This document shows positions 47,839-57,411 of a stretch of 64,000 nucleotides of DNA, in pieces. This DNA is from Bacteroidota bacterium (GTDB taxonomy: Bacteria > Bacteroidota > Bacteroidia > Chitinophagales > LD1). The stretch lies in NCBI GenBank assembly GCA_016722375.1, contig JADKJG010000010.1, positions 62,001 through 126,000 of the forward strand. Direction: 5' to 3'. Numbering within the stretch: position 1 is the stretch's first letter; each line of letters begins with the position of its first letter. Below the pieces are notes generated by a model. The model was given only the letters and a program-made list of their open reading frames with translations. It did no database searches and was not told where the DNA came from. Made by a program: the position numbers and the translations under genes.

Positions 47839-48591
47839 TTAAATCTTCTTTTTAAATACTAAAAACAGGGAACTGCCAAAGGGCTTTCGGCTGAATAAAT
47901 TATTCTCCAATTTGGTTGTCAAATACAAAGCTGAGTTGAGTAACCCATATTCGGGTTTTATATCCGATTCCATCTTTACTGGCATGTTAAATCTCATCCT
48001 GACCCTTTGGCTGATTCTTTTAGTCCAGATAAAGGGAGATAGAAAGAACGGCCAATAGGTTTCTTGTACCAACTCATATTTATTTTGGTCAAATGCGGTC
48101 CATAAGTCCTTCTTCTGGAACCTTTTTTTAATTCCTACCCGCACATCATGCATCCCACGAAAAGCACTGATGGACGGCATATTACAGATCAATAGTCCCC
48201 CAGACTTCAATACTTCATGAATGTCATCAGTAATCTTTCTTTGCTCTTGTTCATCAAAAAAATAGAGTACATCGTTGCTGATAATTATATCTGCTTCCTG
48301 ACTTTTGAAATGGGACGAAATTCGTTGCAAATCTCCCTGACGAACTTGGATACCTTTGCTTTGGCAGATTTGAACTGCTGTCTTGGAAGAATCAAACCCC
48401 GAAATGTTCTCATATCCATTCGCTTTCAAAAAAGTAATCAGCCCGCAGGTGCCACATCCAGCATCCAAAATAGAGATGTCTTTTTCTGTAAAATACTTTC
48501 CGATAGAGCGAAGTACCAATTGATGCAAAGACCTGTACCACCAATGATTCCCCTCCCCCAGCGCCATTTTATAGTATTCTTCTTCAACCAT
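47839..48591 (-). CDS. class I SAM-dependent methyltransferase
   Basis: A 250-residue methyltransferase. Motif I is ILDAGCGTCGLITFL near residue 41, DSS follows for the ribose contact, and IIISNDVLYFF is motif IV. The C-terminus shows KRISQRVRMRFN as in methyltransferases linked to polyprenol sugar synthesis. Its start overlaps the stop of the GT2 gene (TAATG). It presumably methylates a sugar or lipid intermediate; the acceptor is unknown. Confidence 0.85.
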   Translation of the reverse strand: MVEEEYYKMALGEGNHWWYRSLHQLVLRSIGKYFTEKDISILDAGCGTCGLITFLKANGYENISGFDSSKTAVQICQSKGIQVRQGDLQRISSHFKSQEADIIISNDVLYFFDEQEQRKITDDIHEVLKSGGLLICNMPSISAFRGMHDVRVGIKKRFQKKDLWTAFDQNKYELVQETYWPFFLSPFIWTKRISQRVRMRFNMPVKMESDIKPEYGLLNSALYLTTKLENNLFSRKPFGSSLFLVFKKKI

Positions 48592-49523
48592 TATGAATCC
48601 TTTGGGTTTTTATGATTGAAACTTCGTTTCTTAACCACCCATTGCGGGGTATTGTTCTGGTCTAAGTATTGTTTACCTTGATATTCTCCAATTAGCCCCA
48701 AGAAGATAATTTGGAATCCACTAAAGATTAGAGTGATAACTACCGTAGATGTCCAGCCCGGTGGCTCTTGATAAACGACTTTAGATAAAACAAAGAGGGC
48801 CGCCATGATAACGCCCACGATGAAAATAAAAATACCTGAAATGGTAAATACCCTCAGGGGCTTTATAGAAAAGTTGACAAACATGTTCAGATAAAGAGAA
48901 AGTAACTTTGCTGCCGTATAATTTGATTTGCCATTTAATCTTTTGGCATGATCCACATAAACACTGCATATATTGTTGGTGCTGCGAATTATCAATCCAT
49001 CAATATACGGAAACGGCCCTTTGTATTTGATTATTTCCTCGACTACCTACTTTCTAATAATCTTAAAACTTGATAGGTAAAGATCAGATGGTTTGTCCAT
49101 CAAAAAGTTCGTGACCGAGTTGTTTATAGCGCTCAGAATATTGCGAACCAGATGATGATTTTTGACATGATATTTTGAATATACCACATCCCATCCCTCT
49201 TCAATTGCGTTTAATAATTTAAGAATCTCGGAAGGTGGATTTTGAAAATCGTCATCTATGATTACCGCATACTCGCCTCCTACAAAATTCAACCCGCACA
49301 TGACCGCATTATGCTCGCCAAAGTTTCGTCTAAGAGAGATAAACTTTATCCGATCTCTTTGAGCGGCAATTTCATCGCATATAGCCTCGGTTTTATCCTG
49401 ACTTCCATCATTAATCAGAATTATCTCAAAATCAATTCCCTTTAAATCAACAAACACCTGTTCTACCAATTCTGCAATTGTAGCTTGCGCATTAAACACC
49501 GGAATAATTACTGAAAGTTTCAT
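48591..49523 (-). pseudogene. DPM1/GtrB-like family 2 glycosyltransferase with internal amber codon
   Basis: A polyprenyl-phosphate glycosyltransferase of about 310 residues. The N-terminal GT-A domain has SVIIPVFNAQATIAELV, DFEIILINDGSQDKT, and the catalytic IIDDDFQNPP. The C-terminal part has two membrane helices (FTISGIFIFIVGVIMAALFV and VITLIFSGFQIIFLGLIGEY). An in-frame TAG at 49047-49049 interrupts it between SSFKIIRK and VVEEIIKYKGPFPYIDGL, where relatives have an aromatic or aliphatic residue. No indel is needed, so this is a point mutation (perhaps from TAT/TAC) or a base error. Neighbouring genes overlap or adjoin its ends exactly. Confidence 0.85.
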
Positions 49524-50603
49524 TCAATATTGATTTATCGTTTCAACAATATGGTTCAACTCCGCTTCGGTCAAGGTTGGATTTAGTGGTATGCTCAATA
49601 CCTCCGAATGAATTTTATCCGCAATAGGCATTTTCCAATCATTCCATTCTATAAATGCTTTTTGTTTATAAAAAGGAATCGGATAATGGACTTGGGTTTC
49701 AATACCATGTGTTTGCAAGAAGTTTATCAACTGATTTCGATCAGGCGTTCGAATAACAAAAAGGTGCCAAACACTTGACTCATCAAATTGTGGCAATACG
49801 ATTTTTGGCTGCCTAATGTTCCTCAAATAATATCGAGCTATTTCCCTCCGCCTTTCGTTTTCCGAATCCAGATAATTTAGCTTTACCCGAAGTATAGCGG
49901 CCTGCAATTCATCCAACCGACTGTTATATCCTTTCCGAATGGAATGATTTTTTTTCTCAAAACCATAATTACGCATTTCTCGAATCGTAGTTGCCAACGA
50001 GGAATCATTAGTTAACACCGCTCCTCCATCACCTACTGCTCCCAGATTTTTAGTAGGATAAAAACTAAACGCTGCAATATCCCCCCAATTACCGGCTTTA
50101 ACTCCCTGATATGATGCTCCATGAGCCTGTGCACAATCTTCTATTATTCGCAGGTTATATCTCTTTGCGACGGAAGCTATCTTATCCATTTCGCACACCC
50201 GCCCATAAAGGTGGGTAACCAATATAGCTCTGGTATTCTCTGTAACGCTTGCTTCAATTTTTTCGTAATCAATGTTATATGTATCCATTTTAGGATCTAC
50301 CAACACCGGTTTAAGTCCGTTATAGCAAACTGCCAAAGCTGCTGATATATAGCTGTTGGATGCCAGAATAATTTCGGAGTTCTGTGTGAAATCAAATGCC
50401 TTGATTGCCAGAAATAATGCATCGGTGCCGTTAGCTACGCTGATACAATTATTCACCCCACAATACTTTGCAAACTCCGTTTCAAAGATTTTGCCTTGCT
50501 CTCCCAATATATATCGCCCTGAGCGCAATACATTAATTAATGCATTTTGCAACTCCGTGAAATGCAATTCATTCATTTTCTGCAAATCAAGGAATGGGAT
50601 CAT
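49524..50603 (-). CDS. DegT/DnrJ/EryC1 sugar aminotransferase (FdtB-like)
   Basis: A 359-residue PLP enzyme that transaminates a nucleotide keto-sugar. Motifs are FLDLQKMNELH at the start, GTDALFLAIKAF for PLP phosphate, EDCAQAHGASYQG with the cofactor-contacting Asp, and the lysine in AFSFYPTKNLGAVGDGG near residue 183. The next upstream gene encodes an FdtA/QdtA-type ketoisomerase overlapping by 4 bp; such pairs make dTDP-3-amino-3,6-dideoxyhexoses (Fuc3N or Qui3N types). Its stop directly abuts the GT2 start, so the sugar is probably passed to that transferase. Confidence 0.88.
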   Translation of the reverse strand: MIPFLDLQKMNELHFTELQNALINVLRSGRYILGEQGKIFETEFAKYCGVNNCISVANGTDALFLAIKAFDFTQNSEIILASNSYISAALAVCYNGLKPVLVDPKMDTYNIDYEKIEASVTENTRAILVTHLYGRVCEMDKIASVAKRYNLRIIEDCAQAHGASYQGVKAGNWGDIAAFSFYPTKNLGAVGDGGAVLTNDSSLATTIREMRNYGFEKKNHSIRKGYNSRLDELQAAILRVKLNYLDSENERRREIARYYLRNIRQPKIVLPQFDESSVWHLFVIRTPDRNQLINFLQTHGIETQVHYPIPFYKQKAFIEWNDWKMPIADKIHSEVLSIPLNPTLTEAELNHIVETINQY

Positions 50604-50977
50604 CTGGCTTGGTTATACTCTTCAAAAATGTAATCATCTTGATTGAAATACTCTGATGCGCAGGATAGCAGAATAGTATTCGGGGCAAAGTCATAAAGGT
50701 CGTGCCAATCTTTTGGCTCCAGTATCAGACAGTTCTTAGGCGTATTCAAATGATAATGCTGCCCCTCTTGCCCATTATTTACCCTTACCCGACAACTCCC
50801 CGTCAGGCAGATCAGCGCTTGATGGGTGGTTTTATGTCTATGTCCTCCCCTTTTCGATTCATCTACTCCGTAGATATAAAACAGTCTCTTAATCGGAAAT
50901 GGGATTTCGTGATCCTCTAACACGCTTAGATTACCTCTGGTATCTGAAAATGTTCTTAAGGTCAAAAGATTTGCCAT
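50600..50977 (-). CDS. FdtA/QdtA-type dTDP-4-oxo-6-deoxyhexose 3,4-ketoisomerase (WxcM-like cupin)
   Basis: A 125-residue cupin. Visible are FSDTRGNLSVLE at the start, VRRFFYIYGV-like RLFYIYGVDESKRGGHRHKTTHQ with the catalytic histidines, and WHDLYDFAPNTILLSCASEYF. It isomerises dTDP-4-keto-6-deoxyglucose to a 3-keto product, which the adjoining aminotransferase would use. It is the first gene of the sugar operon; 175 bp upstream separate it from the small DDAYRRY protein gene. Confidence 0.87.
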   Translation of the reverse strand: MANLLTLRTFSDTRGNLSVLEDHEIPFPIKRLFYIYGVDESKRGGHRHKTTHQALICLTGSCRVRVNNGQEGQHYHLNTPKNCLILEPKDWHDLYDFAPNTILLSCASEYFNQDDYIFEEYNQAR

Positions 50978-51152
50978 GTACTTATGGGTAAAACAAAGAA
51001 TCAGGTTAAAAACTAAAACAGCAACGAGGGCGATGACCCTAAAACTGAATTCACCACTTGAAAAGCCTTAGCCTTTCATGAGTTTATCAGGCTCTCTGGC
51101 TCTCTTCTATTACAGACTAAAACCTGAGCAGCCTAAATCCTGCCATTAACTA

Positions 51153-51548
51153 TTAAATAATGAGTACTCGTAGATTGAGATACCGCCTATAAGCATCATC
51201 TCCCGTAGAGGGAGTGAAGTCAAAATGTTTTGGAGTAAGTATTATTAAATCTGAAAGCCACTGCTGATTTTCAGAAAATTCAGGGTGCTGAATATTAAAC
51301 GTCTTTAGCGATAGAGACTTTATCTTATACCTTATCTCAAAAAGAAAACAGGCCATGGAATCGCCCTCATCCTCAGAATAAATACTCGACAATTCCTGAC
51401 ACTCTGCGATGGCACCATCCGCTGAGATCAGCGTAATATCATCCGTTATAAACAGGTTAAGGATGGTGAAAGCATGAACCAAATAGAGAATGTGGAAGAC
51501 GAAAAACGTCTTCAACAGGTTCGGATACTTTTTATATTGTCTAGTCAT
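51153..51548 (-). CDS. small membrane-anchored protein with C-terminal DDAYRRY motif (paralogue)
   Basis: A 131-residue protein with the same plan as that at 23815-24225: basic N-terminus, one hydrophobic helix (TFFVFHILYLVHAFTILNLF), a polar middle, and the tail STGDDAYRRYLNLRVLII. The middle sections share little. ATG 51548. It lies between the sugar operon and the amidase gene on the same strand, 86 bp from the latter. Function unknown; conservation of only the anchor and the tail suggests the tail is the working part. Confidence 0.65.
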   Translation of the reverse strand: MTRQYKKYPNLLKTFFVFHILYLVHAFTILNLFITDDITLISADGAIAECQELSSIYSEDEGDSMACFLFEIRYKIKSLSLKTFNIQHPEFSENQQWLSDLIILTPKHFDFTPSTGDDAYRRYLNLRVLII

Positions 51549-51634
51549 TATTCCTAAAACGGAAATCAGTGTATCCTGAATTTCCGATGTGAAACTATCT
51601 ATTTTACCTTCTGCAAGCAGAAAGCCAAAAACCT

Positions 51635-53137
51635 CTATTTCCCTTCCGCGACTTTCATCTCATCTGCCGACATCCTTTTGCCATTCCTGAATCCCGCAAT
51701 AAATGCGCCGCTGTAACTACTACTGATAGCCTTGATTAAATACTTCTTGGCCTCGCTGAAGGTACCGGCCGATGCTCCATAATACCTTATAAATCCTGTT
51801 CCCGTTGGTTCGGAGCTGTAATTCGGGAATACCCGAATCAATTTATCCCGATCCTTCGCACCTAATTCTCCTTTAAGCGCGAACAGTTGAATTTTGAATA
51901 CGGCAGCCGGTTCTGTTTTGGCTTCTGGCACCTCCTCTTTCTTTACCGTTACCGGTGGTGCCTTTTCAGTCTTGATTACAGGTGGCGGTGGCGGAGTAAC
52001 AATTTCCGTAGCCTTCACTACCGGTTCCTTCTCTACCACCGAGGTGCTCGACGAAGATGGCTTCACCTGAACTACCGCCGTGGAAGTAGAATTCCCTCCT
52101 CCACTGCGCACCTCAATCGGCTTTTTAATCGTTTGTGCATTTTGTGAGCTTGCGTTGGTGCTACTAGTTTCCGGTTTGGTTATAACTGGTTCACTTTTTA
52201 TAGTTTCCGAAGAGACTACTTTTGTTTTTGAGTTCTCGTCTTTTGTCGGAGTGCTCGCTTCCGGCGTGACTTTCTTTTCCACCTTTTCTTCTACCGGCTC
52301 CTTTTTTACTTCCGGCTGCTTTTCTTTAGGTTCTTCGGGTTTTGATGCGACCTCCACCTCTCCCCCATTTCCTTTTTCTAAAAACATTTTATAATCCTTA
52401 AAGGCATTGAATAGCGCATGTGCAATTTGATCCTGCCCCTTTTCCGAAGTCAAATATTTTTCTTCTTCCGGGTTAGAGATAAATCCGATTTCGGCCAGCA
52501 AACTGGGCATGGCAGTTTTGTATAGCACATAAAAGCCGGCTTGCTTCACCCCCATACTTTTGCGACGTGCTCCGTTTTCCATCTGGTTTTCAATCTTGGA
52601 GGCAAATTCTATACTTTGATCTAAAAAAGCATTCTGCTTCATGCTCATAATGATATGCCCTTCCGGAGTGTTCGGATCAAACTCATAGTTCTTGTCGCGG
52701 TCTTCCTCCAACAAAATAACCGAGTTCTCCCGCTTGGCCACTTCTAAGTTCGCCTCCGTGCGGTGCAGACCCAACACATAAGTACTGGAGCCATAAGCAT
52801 CGGGATTATTGTTAGAGTTACAGTGAACTGCAATGAAAAGATCTGCCTTGTTTTTGTTGGCAATCTCAGCCCGTTCGTGTAGTTCGAGGAACACATCGGT
52901 CTTTCGGGTATAAACCACCTTTACATTGGGATAATTGCTTTGGATATAATCACCGATTTTTAAGGCTACGGCTAGCGCCACATCCTTTTCTTTGGTGCCT
53001 TTAGGACCAATTGCGCCGGGGTCTTTTCCACCGTGGCCCGCATCAATCACAATAGTTTTTATCGTAAAACTACCCCCGGCAATTCCTTCCACCGAGATCA
53101 AAAAGCATGTTAAGACTAAAATGAAACGAAAGCTCAC
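51635..53137 (-). CDS. N-acetylmuramoyl-L-alanine amidase with C-terminal SPOR-like domain
   Basis: A 500-residue exported zinc amidase that cleaves septal peptidoglycan. The Amidase_3 domain follows a signal peptide: IKTIVIDAGHGGKDPGAIG (zinc His), FLELHERAEIANK (Glu), FIAVHCNSNNN (His) and LLAEIGFISNPEEEKYL (catalytic Glu). Residues 255-400 are a low-complexity linker rich in Pro, Glu, Lys, Ser and Thr. Residues 405-490 (AVFKIQLFALKGEL onward, GFIRYYGASAGTFSEAKKYL) look like a SPOR-type peptidoglycan-binding domain. Start GTG 53137. Divergent from the LptD-like gene across 114 bp. Confidence 0.9.
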   Translation of the reverse strand: MSFRFILVLTCFLISVEGIAGGSFTIKTIVIDAGHGGKDPGAIGPKGTKEKDVALAVALKIGDYIQSNYPNVKVVYTRKTDVFLELHERAEIANKNKADLFIAVHCNSNNNPDAYGSSTYVLGLHRTEANLEVAKRENSVILLEEDRDKNYEFDPNTPEGHIIMSMKQNAFLDQSIEFASKIENQMENGARRKSMGVKQAGFYVLYKTAMPSLLAEIGFISNPEEEKYLTSEKGQDQIAHALFNAFKDYKMFLEKGNGGEVEVASKPEEPKEKQPEVKKEPVEEKVEKKVTPEASTPTKDENSKTKVVSSETIKSEPVITKPETSSTNASSQNAQTIKKPIEVRSGGGNSTSTAVVQVKPSSSSTSVVEKEPVVKATEIVTPPPPPVIKTEKAPPVTVKKEEVPEAKTEPAAVFKIQLFALKGELGAKDRDKLIRVFPNYSSEPTGTGFIRYYGASAGTFSEAKKYLIKAISSSYSGAFIAGFRNGKRMSADEMKVAEGK

Positions 53138-53251
53138 ACTATAGATTTTTTAATTTTGACACTTATTCCATCCTTATTCCTATTCATAGAATCGTATAAC
53201 GGTTTGACTTCTTACATTCATTTCTTCAAAAACCAAATATATCCCATTGCG

Positions 53252-55945
53252 ATGGTCCAAAGACCACTTGTCGCAATGTATTTAGCCACAGCCCTGTTAT
53301 TATTGTCCAATTTTCTGTTTGCCGAAAAAAATACGAGTGCCTTGTCTCATTTCACTGCGCCGATATTTCCTGAAGACAGTCTCCCCGCCACAAGAACACT
53401 TGCCTCTGCCGATTCCTTGATCTCCATAGATTCCACCATCGTTCTGACACCCGACACTTTATCGAAAAATGATACCATAGAATTTGCCAGTCAAGATCAA
53501 ATTTCCGAAATCATCACCTATCATGCCGAAGACTCCATCGTTTACGACATGGAGACCAAAAAGATGTTTCTGTACAACCAAGCCGATTTGGTTTACGGAA
53601 AAATAAAACTGAAAGCCAACCTCGTCAATTTCGACTGGACAACCAGCACCCTCAGTTCGGAAGGCACCCCCGACAGCACAGGGCGGATGGTCGGCACACC
53701 GGTTTTTTCTGAAAACGATAAGGAATATGAAGCCAAGCGAATGGCGTATAATTTCAAGACCAAGCGCGGGAAAGTGTATGAGGTCATCACCAAAGAAGGC
53801 GATGCCTATATCCACAGCAGCGAGGTGAAGAAGAATGAATTTGATGAATGGTATGGGCTCAAGTCTAAATATACCACCTGCGATCTGGAGCATCCCCACT
53901 TTTATTTTCAAGCCAAGAAAGTCAAGATTGTTCCTAACAAAGTAATCGTCACCGGTCCTACCAACCTATGGATTGCCGATGTGCCCACTCCCATCTATCT
54001 GCCCTTCGGCATCTTTCCCGTCAAACAAACGCGGCGCTCCGGCATCGTCATTCCCGAATATGGACAGGATGGTTTGCTCGGTTTCTTTCTGCGCAACGGC
54101 GGCTATTATTGGGCGATGAACGATTATCTCTCTCTAAAGTTCACCGGTATGATTGCCACCAACGGAACCTTTGGGCTGGGGCTGGCTTCTCAATATGCAC
54201 TGCGCTATAAATTTACCGGCGCGGTCAATTTCAGCTATACCCGCACCCGCCCTCCTGATCCTGACCTGCCGCATCAAAAAGGATCCAACGCCTACAGCTT
54301 TTCCTGGTCGCACAATCAGGATCAGCGCTCCATGCCCAATTCCACCTTTGGGGCCAGCGTGAACATGCAGTCGGCTGATTATTATAATGCCAACCGTATT
54401 ACAGACGTTTCGAGGCTCAACACTTCTTTCAACTCCACCATCAACTACTCGCGCACTTTTGCCGGCACGCCCTTCAGTCTTTCCATGAACATCCGCCATG
54501 AACAAAACCTTTTGAACCGCACCATCGGTTTCACGCTGCCTACCTTCCGCCTCTCCATGTCGCGCGTCAATCCTTTCAAACCCAAGATTCAAACCGACAA
54601 ACGAAAGTGGTTCGAGAGCATTGGCATCAGCTATTCTTTCGAAGCACAAAACCGGCTCGACACTTATGATTCCATCATTTTCAAAAGCGATACTTGGAAC
54701 AAATTCCGTTTCGGCATCAACCAGAACATCAGCATTGATGCACCCATCACGCTCTTCAAATACATCAACGTCAACCCTTCTTTCAGCTATCAGGAACGCA
54801 CCTATTTCAAAGGCGTTGAAAAAATATGGAACCCCGACACCCTCTATATCTCCAAAGCAGATGGAAAGATAGACACCCTCTATGGCCGCGTAGAAAGCGA
54901 TACTTCCTGGCGGTTCAATTCTTCCCGAAATTTCAATGCCTCCATTTCTGTCGCCACCAAAGTGGTAGGCATTTACAATTTCAAAAACAGCAAGCTGAAA
55001 GGCATGCGCCATATTTTCACGCCCTCCGTTTCGTTCAACTATCGCCCCGATTTCTCTACCCGCGCTTGGGGATATTATCGCACCGTGCAAAGCAACGCCG
55101 AAGGAACACCCCTCCGATATTCAACCCTCGACCCCGGCGCGCTCTACGGCATTCCCCAAGCGGGCAGCGAAGGCTCCGTCAACTGGAGCTTGCTCAACAG
55201 TCTAGAACTGAAGGTATTTTCAAAAAAGGATAGCGTGAACCACGAAAAGAAAGTAGGACTGTTTGACCAAATTACCCTCTCCGGCTCCTATAACTTCGTG
55301 GCCGATTCGCTGCGCCTGCGGCCCTTTGTGCTGAGTGTCGTTTCCTCCCGCATCTTCAACCTCATCAACCTAAACTTCAATGCCGTTTTCGACCCCTACA
55401 CCACCGACTCCCTCAACCGCCCCATCAATACTTTTCAATGGGCGGCCAAACGGCAACTACTTCGTTTTGCTACCGCCAATGTCAGCTTGAGCACCTCGCT
55501 CCATTCCAAACTCCGAGGCGACGTGGCCGCGCCCGGCGTGGTTCCCAGAATGATGACCGATTATGTCAGCTATTCGCCCGACCAGATTTATGATTTCAAC
55601 ATTCCTTGGAACATCAGCCTCTCCTATCGCTTCAACCTCAGCCGCGGAAACTACCTCAACCCCGACACCCTCATCACCGTCCAGGCCATCAGCCTCACCG
55701 GCGATTTCAACCTCACGCCCCACTGGAAATTCACCCTCTCCACCGGCTTCGACATCTCGCGCAAACAAATCACCCTCACCAACATCTCCGTCATCCGCGA
55801 CCTCCACTGCTGGGAACTCACCTTCAACTGGACTCCGCCCCTGCCCACCTTTCCGCAACAACAATTCTCCATCATCCTCCACCCCAAATCGCCCACCCTC
55901 AAAGACATGAAACTGCAAAAGCGAAACTCGCTGCAATATTTCTAA
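53252..55945 (+). CDS. LptD-like LPS-assembly outer-membrane protein
   Basis: An 897-residue outer-membrane protein. The signal segment MVQRPLVAMYLATALLLLSNFLFA is followed by an OstA-like jellyroll (QISEIITYHAEDSIVYDMETKKMFLY, YGKIKLKANLVNFDW) and the LptD barrel, with WIADVPTPIYLPFGIFPVKQTRRSGIVIPEYG typical of the family and a long run of amphipathic strands. It would insert LPS into the outer leaflet. I start at ATG 53252; the frame extends 32 codons upstream only from TTG. The 3' third is more GC-rich than surrounding genes. The divergent amidase gene and the MlaD/OstA-like genes suggest an envelope locus. Confidence 0.85.
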   Translation: MVQRPLVAMYLATALLLLSNFLFAEKNTSALSHFTAPIFPEDSLPATRTLASADSLISIDSTIVLTPDTLSKNDTIEFASQDQISEIITYHAEDSIVYDMETKKMFLYNQADLVYGKIKLKANLVNFDWTTSTLSSEGTPDSTGRMVGTPVFSENDKEYEAKRMAYNFKTKRGKVYEVITKEGDAYIHSSEVKKNEFDEWYGLKSKYTTCDLEHPHFYFQAKKVKIVPNKVIVTGPTNLWIADVPTPIYLPFGIFPVKQTRRSGIVIPEYGQDGLLGFFLRNGGYYWAMNDYLSLKFTGMIATNGTFGLGLASQYALRYKFTGAVNFSYTRTRPPDPDLPHQKGSNAYSFSWSHNQDQRSMPNSTFGASVNMQSADYYNANRITDVSRLNTSFNSTINYSRTFAGTPFSLSMNIRHEQNLLNRTIGFTLPTFRLSMSRVNPFKPKIQTDKRKWFESIGISYSFEAQNRLDTYDSIIFKSDTWNKFRFGINQNISIDAPITLFKYINVNPSFSYQERTYFKGVEKIWNPDTLYISKADGKIDTLYGRVESDTSWRFNSSRNFNASISVATKVVGIYNFKNSKLKGMRHIFTPSVSFNYRPDFSTRAWGYYRTVQSNAEGTPLRYSTLDPGALYGIPQAGSEGSVNWSLLNSLELKVFSKKDSVNHEKKVGLFDQITLSGSYNFVADSLRLRPFVLSVVSSRIFNLINLNFNAVFDPYTTDSLNRPINTFQWAAKRQLLRFATANVSLSTSLHSKLRGDVAAPGVVPRMMTDYVSYSPDQIYDFNIPWNISLSYRFNLSRGNYLNPDTLITVQAISLTGDFNLTPHWKFTLSTGFDISRKQITLTNISVIRDLHCWELTFNWTPPLPTFPQQQFSIILHPKSPTLKDMKLQKRNSLQYF

Positions 55946-55974
55946 ACGCAACATTTTGTGACTGCAATATTTTA

Positions 55975-55992
55975 GACGCAAAATATTGCGTC
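55975..55992 (+). terminator. hairpin after the LptD-like gene
   Basis: GACGCAA-AATA-TTGCGTC, a 7-bp perfect stem with a 4-nt loop, 29 bp past the stop. TTT follows only as TCTCT, so termination would be weak. The words CTGCAATATTT and CGCAACATTTTG nearby repeat parts of the arms. Confidence 0.5.
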
Positions 55993-56007
55993 TCTACATA
56001 AATATTT

Positions 56008-56088
56008 GGGCGGCTTACGGGCTTTCGGCTATATCTTTTTCTTAACTCTAAAATATTTTTGGAAAGAAAAAGGATGCCGCCTCTATCC
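56008..56088 (+). repeat. dispersed repeat, copy split by IS110
   Basis: GGGCGGCTTACGGGCTTTCG through GAAAGAAAAAGGATGCC to CTCTATCC, about 95% identical by eye to 13490-13570. Similarity stops abruptly at 56088. The sequence that follows CTCTATCC in the intact copy (CTGCCGCAG...) is found instead at 57661 (CCTGCCGCGGGTTCAG), on the far side of the IS110 element. Confidence 0.8.
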
Positions 56089-56100
56089 TGAGGACACACC

Positions 56101-57411
56101 CTATCCCATCGGCACTAATTGCATTTGCATTTTCTTTGCCAGCCGCTCCAGATACTTTTTTCTTTGATCATGAAGGGATACTTCATATTTTTCTATACCC
56201 TGCTCTACAAAGGCTTCTCCCTGAGTCATCACTCGGTAATAATAACAGGCAATTTTTCGGGCAATGGCTTTAATCGCCACTCCGCTTCCCCTTCGGGCAC
56301 GGATTCTTCTTCCAAAAGAACCCAGCGCCAGATGCTTGCTCGTCAGAATACCCTGCGCTAGGTTTCGGAAGAGCAAACTCGCTTTATTCGTTCGTTTGAC
56401 CGTCAGTCGCCGATTCATATTACCCGACTTACTTCGCATCGGCGCTAACTTCAGCCAACTGACAAAATGCTTTTCGCTTTTCCACGCATTCATATCCACG
56501 CCTACTTCACTCACAATCTGTAGAAAACTGTAATCCGTAATGCCTGCAATACCCGTCGGGTCTTTCCCTTCCGTCATCTTTAATAAAGGCTGATGCAGTT
56601 CTTTAATCTGTGGACGATTATAACGCATGGGCTTGCGCTTGCCCCCGCTCTTTATTTCTTCCTTTCCCTGAGTGATTTGCTCCAACAGTTCGCCCACTTC
56701 CCGATCACATTCGTTAATCAGGTTCTGGTAATAATGCCAGGTTTGATGGGCCTGTTTGAGCGCAAAGAGATGCTCCTGCCGGTAATCTCCCTGCAAGGCT
56801 TTCAGCACCAAATCTTTTTTCTTCTTCAAGATAGATTCATGACAATAGCTTACCAATACCTCCGGATCTCTTTCTCCTTCCAAAATCGCTGCTATCATCT
56901 TGCTGCCGCTGGCCCCCATGATATCACTGATGACTTCTGTTAAACGCACATTCATTTGCGTTAACGCTTTTTGCATCAAGTGCGTCTGCGTGGCTTGTGC
57001 ACGGATATGATCCTGACGAAGACGCATATAGCTGCGCAGCCTGCGAATGTTTTCATCCGGAATAAAACTTTTCTTCAACAACCCGTAAGCATGCAACTGC
57101 CGCAGCCACTGGCAATCTTTTACATCGCTTTTCCGTCCCGGCACATTCTTCGCATCCCGGCCATTGACCAGATATACTTCGATGCCCGCCTCCTCCAACA
57201 CCGCATACAGAATCACCCAGTACACTCCGGTGGACTCCATCGCCACGGTCTTGATGCCCTGTGTTTTCAGATAATCCCGAAGCGCATAGCACCCTTCCGT
57301 ATAGGTAGGAAAGACCTTGACTTCTTCCTCACCCGCATCTACAAAAAAACTCTTGCTGCCGATATCTATCCCCGCAGCTTCGGGATGAACAATCTCTAAT
57401 GCTTTACCCAT
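56101..57411 (-). CDS. IS110-family transposase (DEDD recombinase)
   Basis: A 436-residue recombinase. The N-terminal RuvC-like DEDD domain shows GIDIGSK (Asp16), AMESTGVYW (Glu59) and PGRKSDVKDCQWL (Asp96, Asp99). A helical section with IRRLRSYMRLRQDHIRAQ follows. The C-terminal Transposase_20 domain contains PTGIAGITDYSFLQIVSEVG, FVSWLKLAPMRSKSGNMNRR and RRGSGVAIKAIARKIACYYY. No frameshift or internal stop, so the enzyme may be active. Start ATG 57411. Confidence 0.95.
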   Translation of the reverse strand: MGKALEIVHPEAAGIDIGSKSFFVDAGEEEVKVFPTYTEGCYALRDYLKTQGIKTVAMESTGVYWVILYAVLEEAGIEVYLVNGRDAKNVPGRKSDVKDCQWLRQLHAYGLLKKSFIPDENIRRLRSYMRLRQDHIRAQATQTHLMQKALTQMNVRLTEVISDIMGASGSKMIAAILEGERDPEVLVSYCHESILKKKKDLVLKALQGDYRQEHLFALKQAHQTWHYYQNLINECDREVGELLEQITQGKEEIKSGGKRKPMRYNRPQIKELHQPLLKMTEGKDPTGIAGITDYSFLQIVSEVGVDMNAWKSEKHFVSWLKLAPMRSKSGNMNRRLTVKRTNKASLLFRNLAQGILTSKHLALGSFGRRIRARRGSGVAIKAIARKIACYYYRVMTQGEAFVEQGIEKYEVSLHDQRKKYLERLAKKMQMQLVPMG

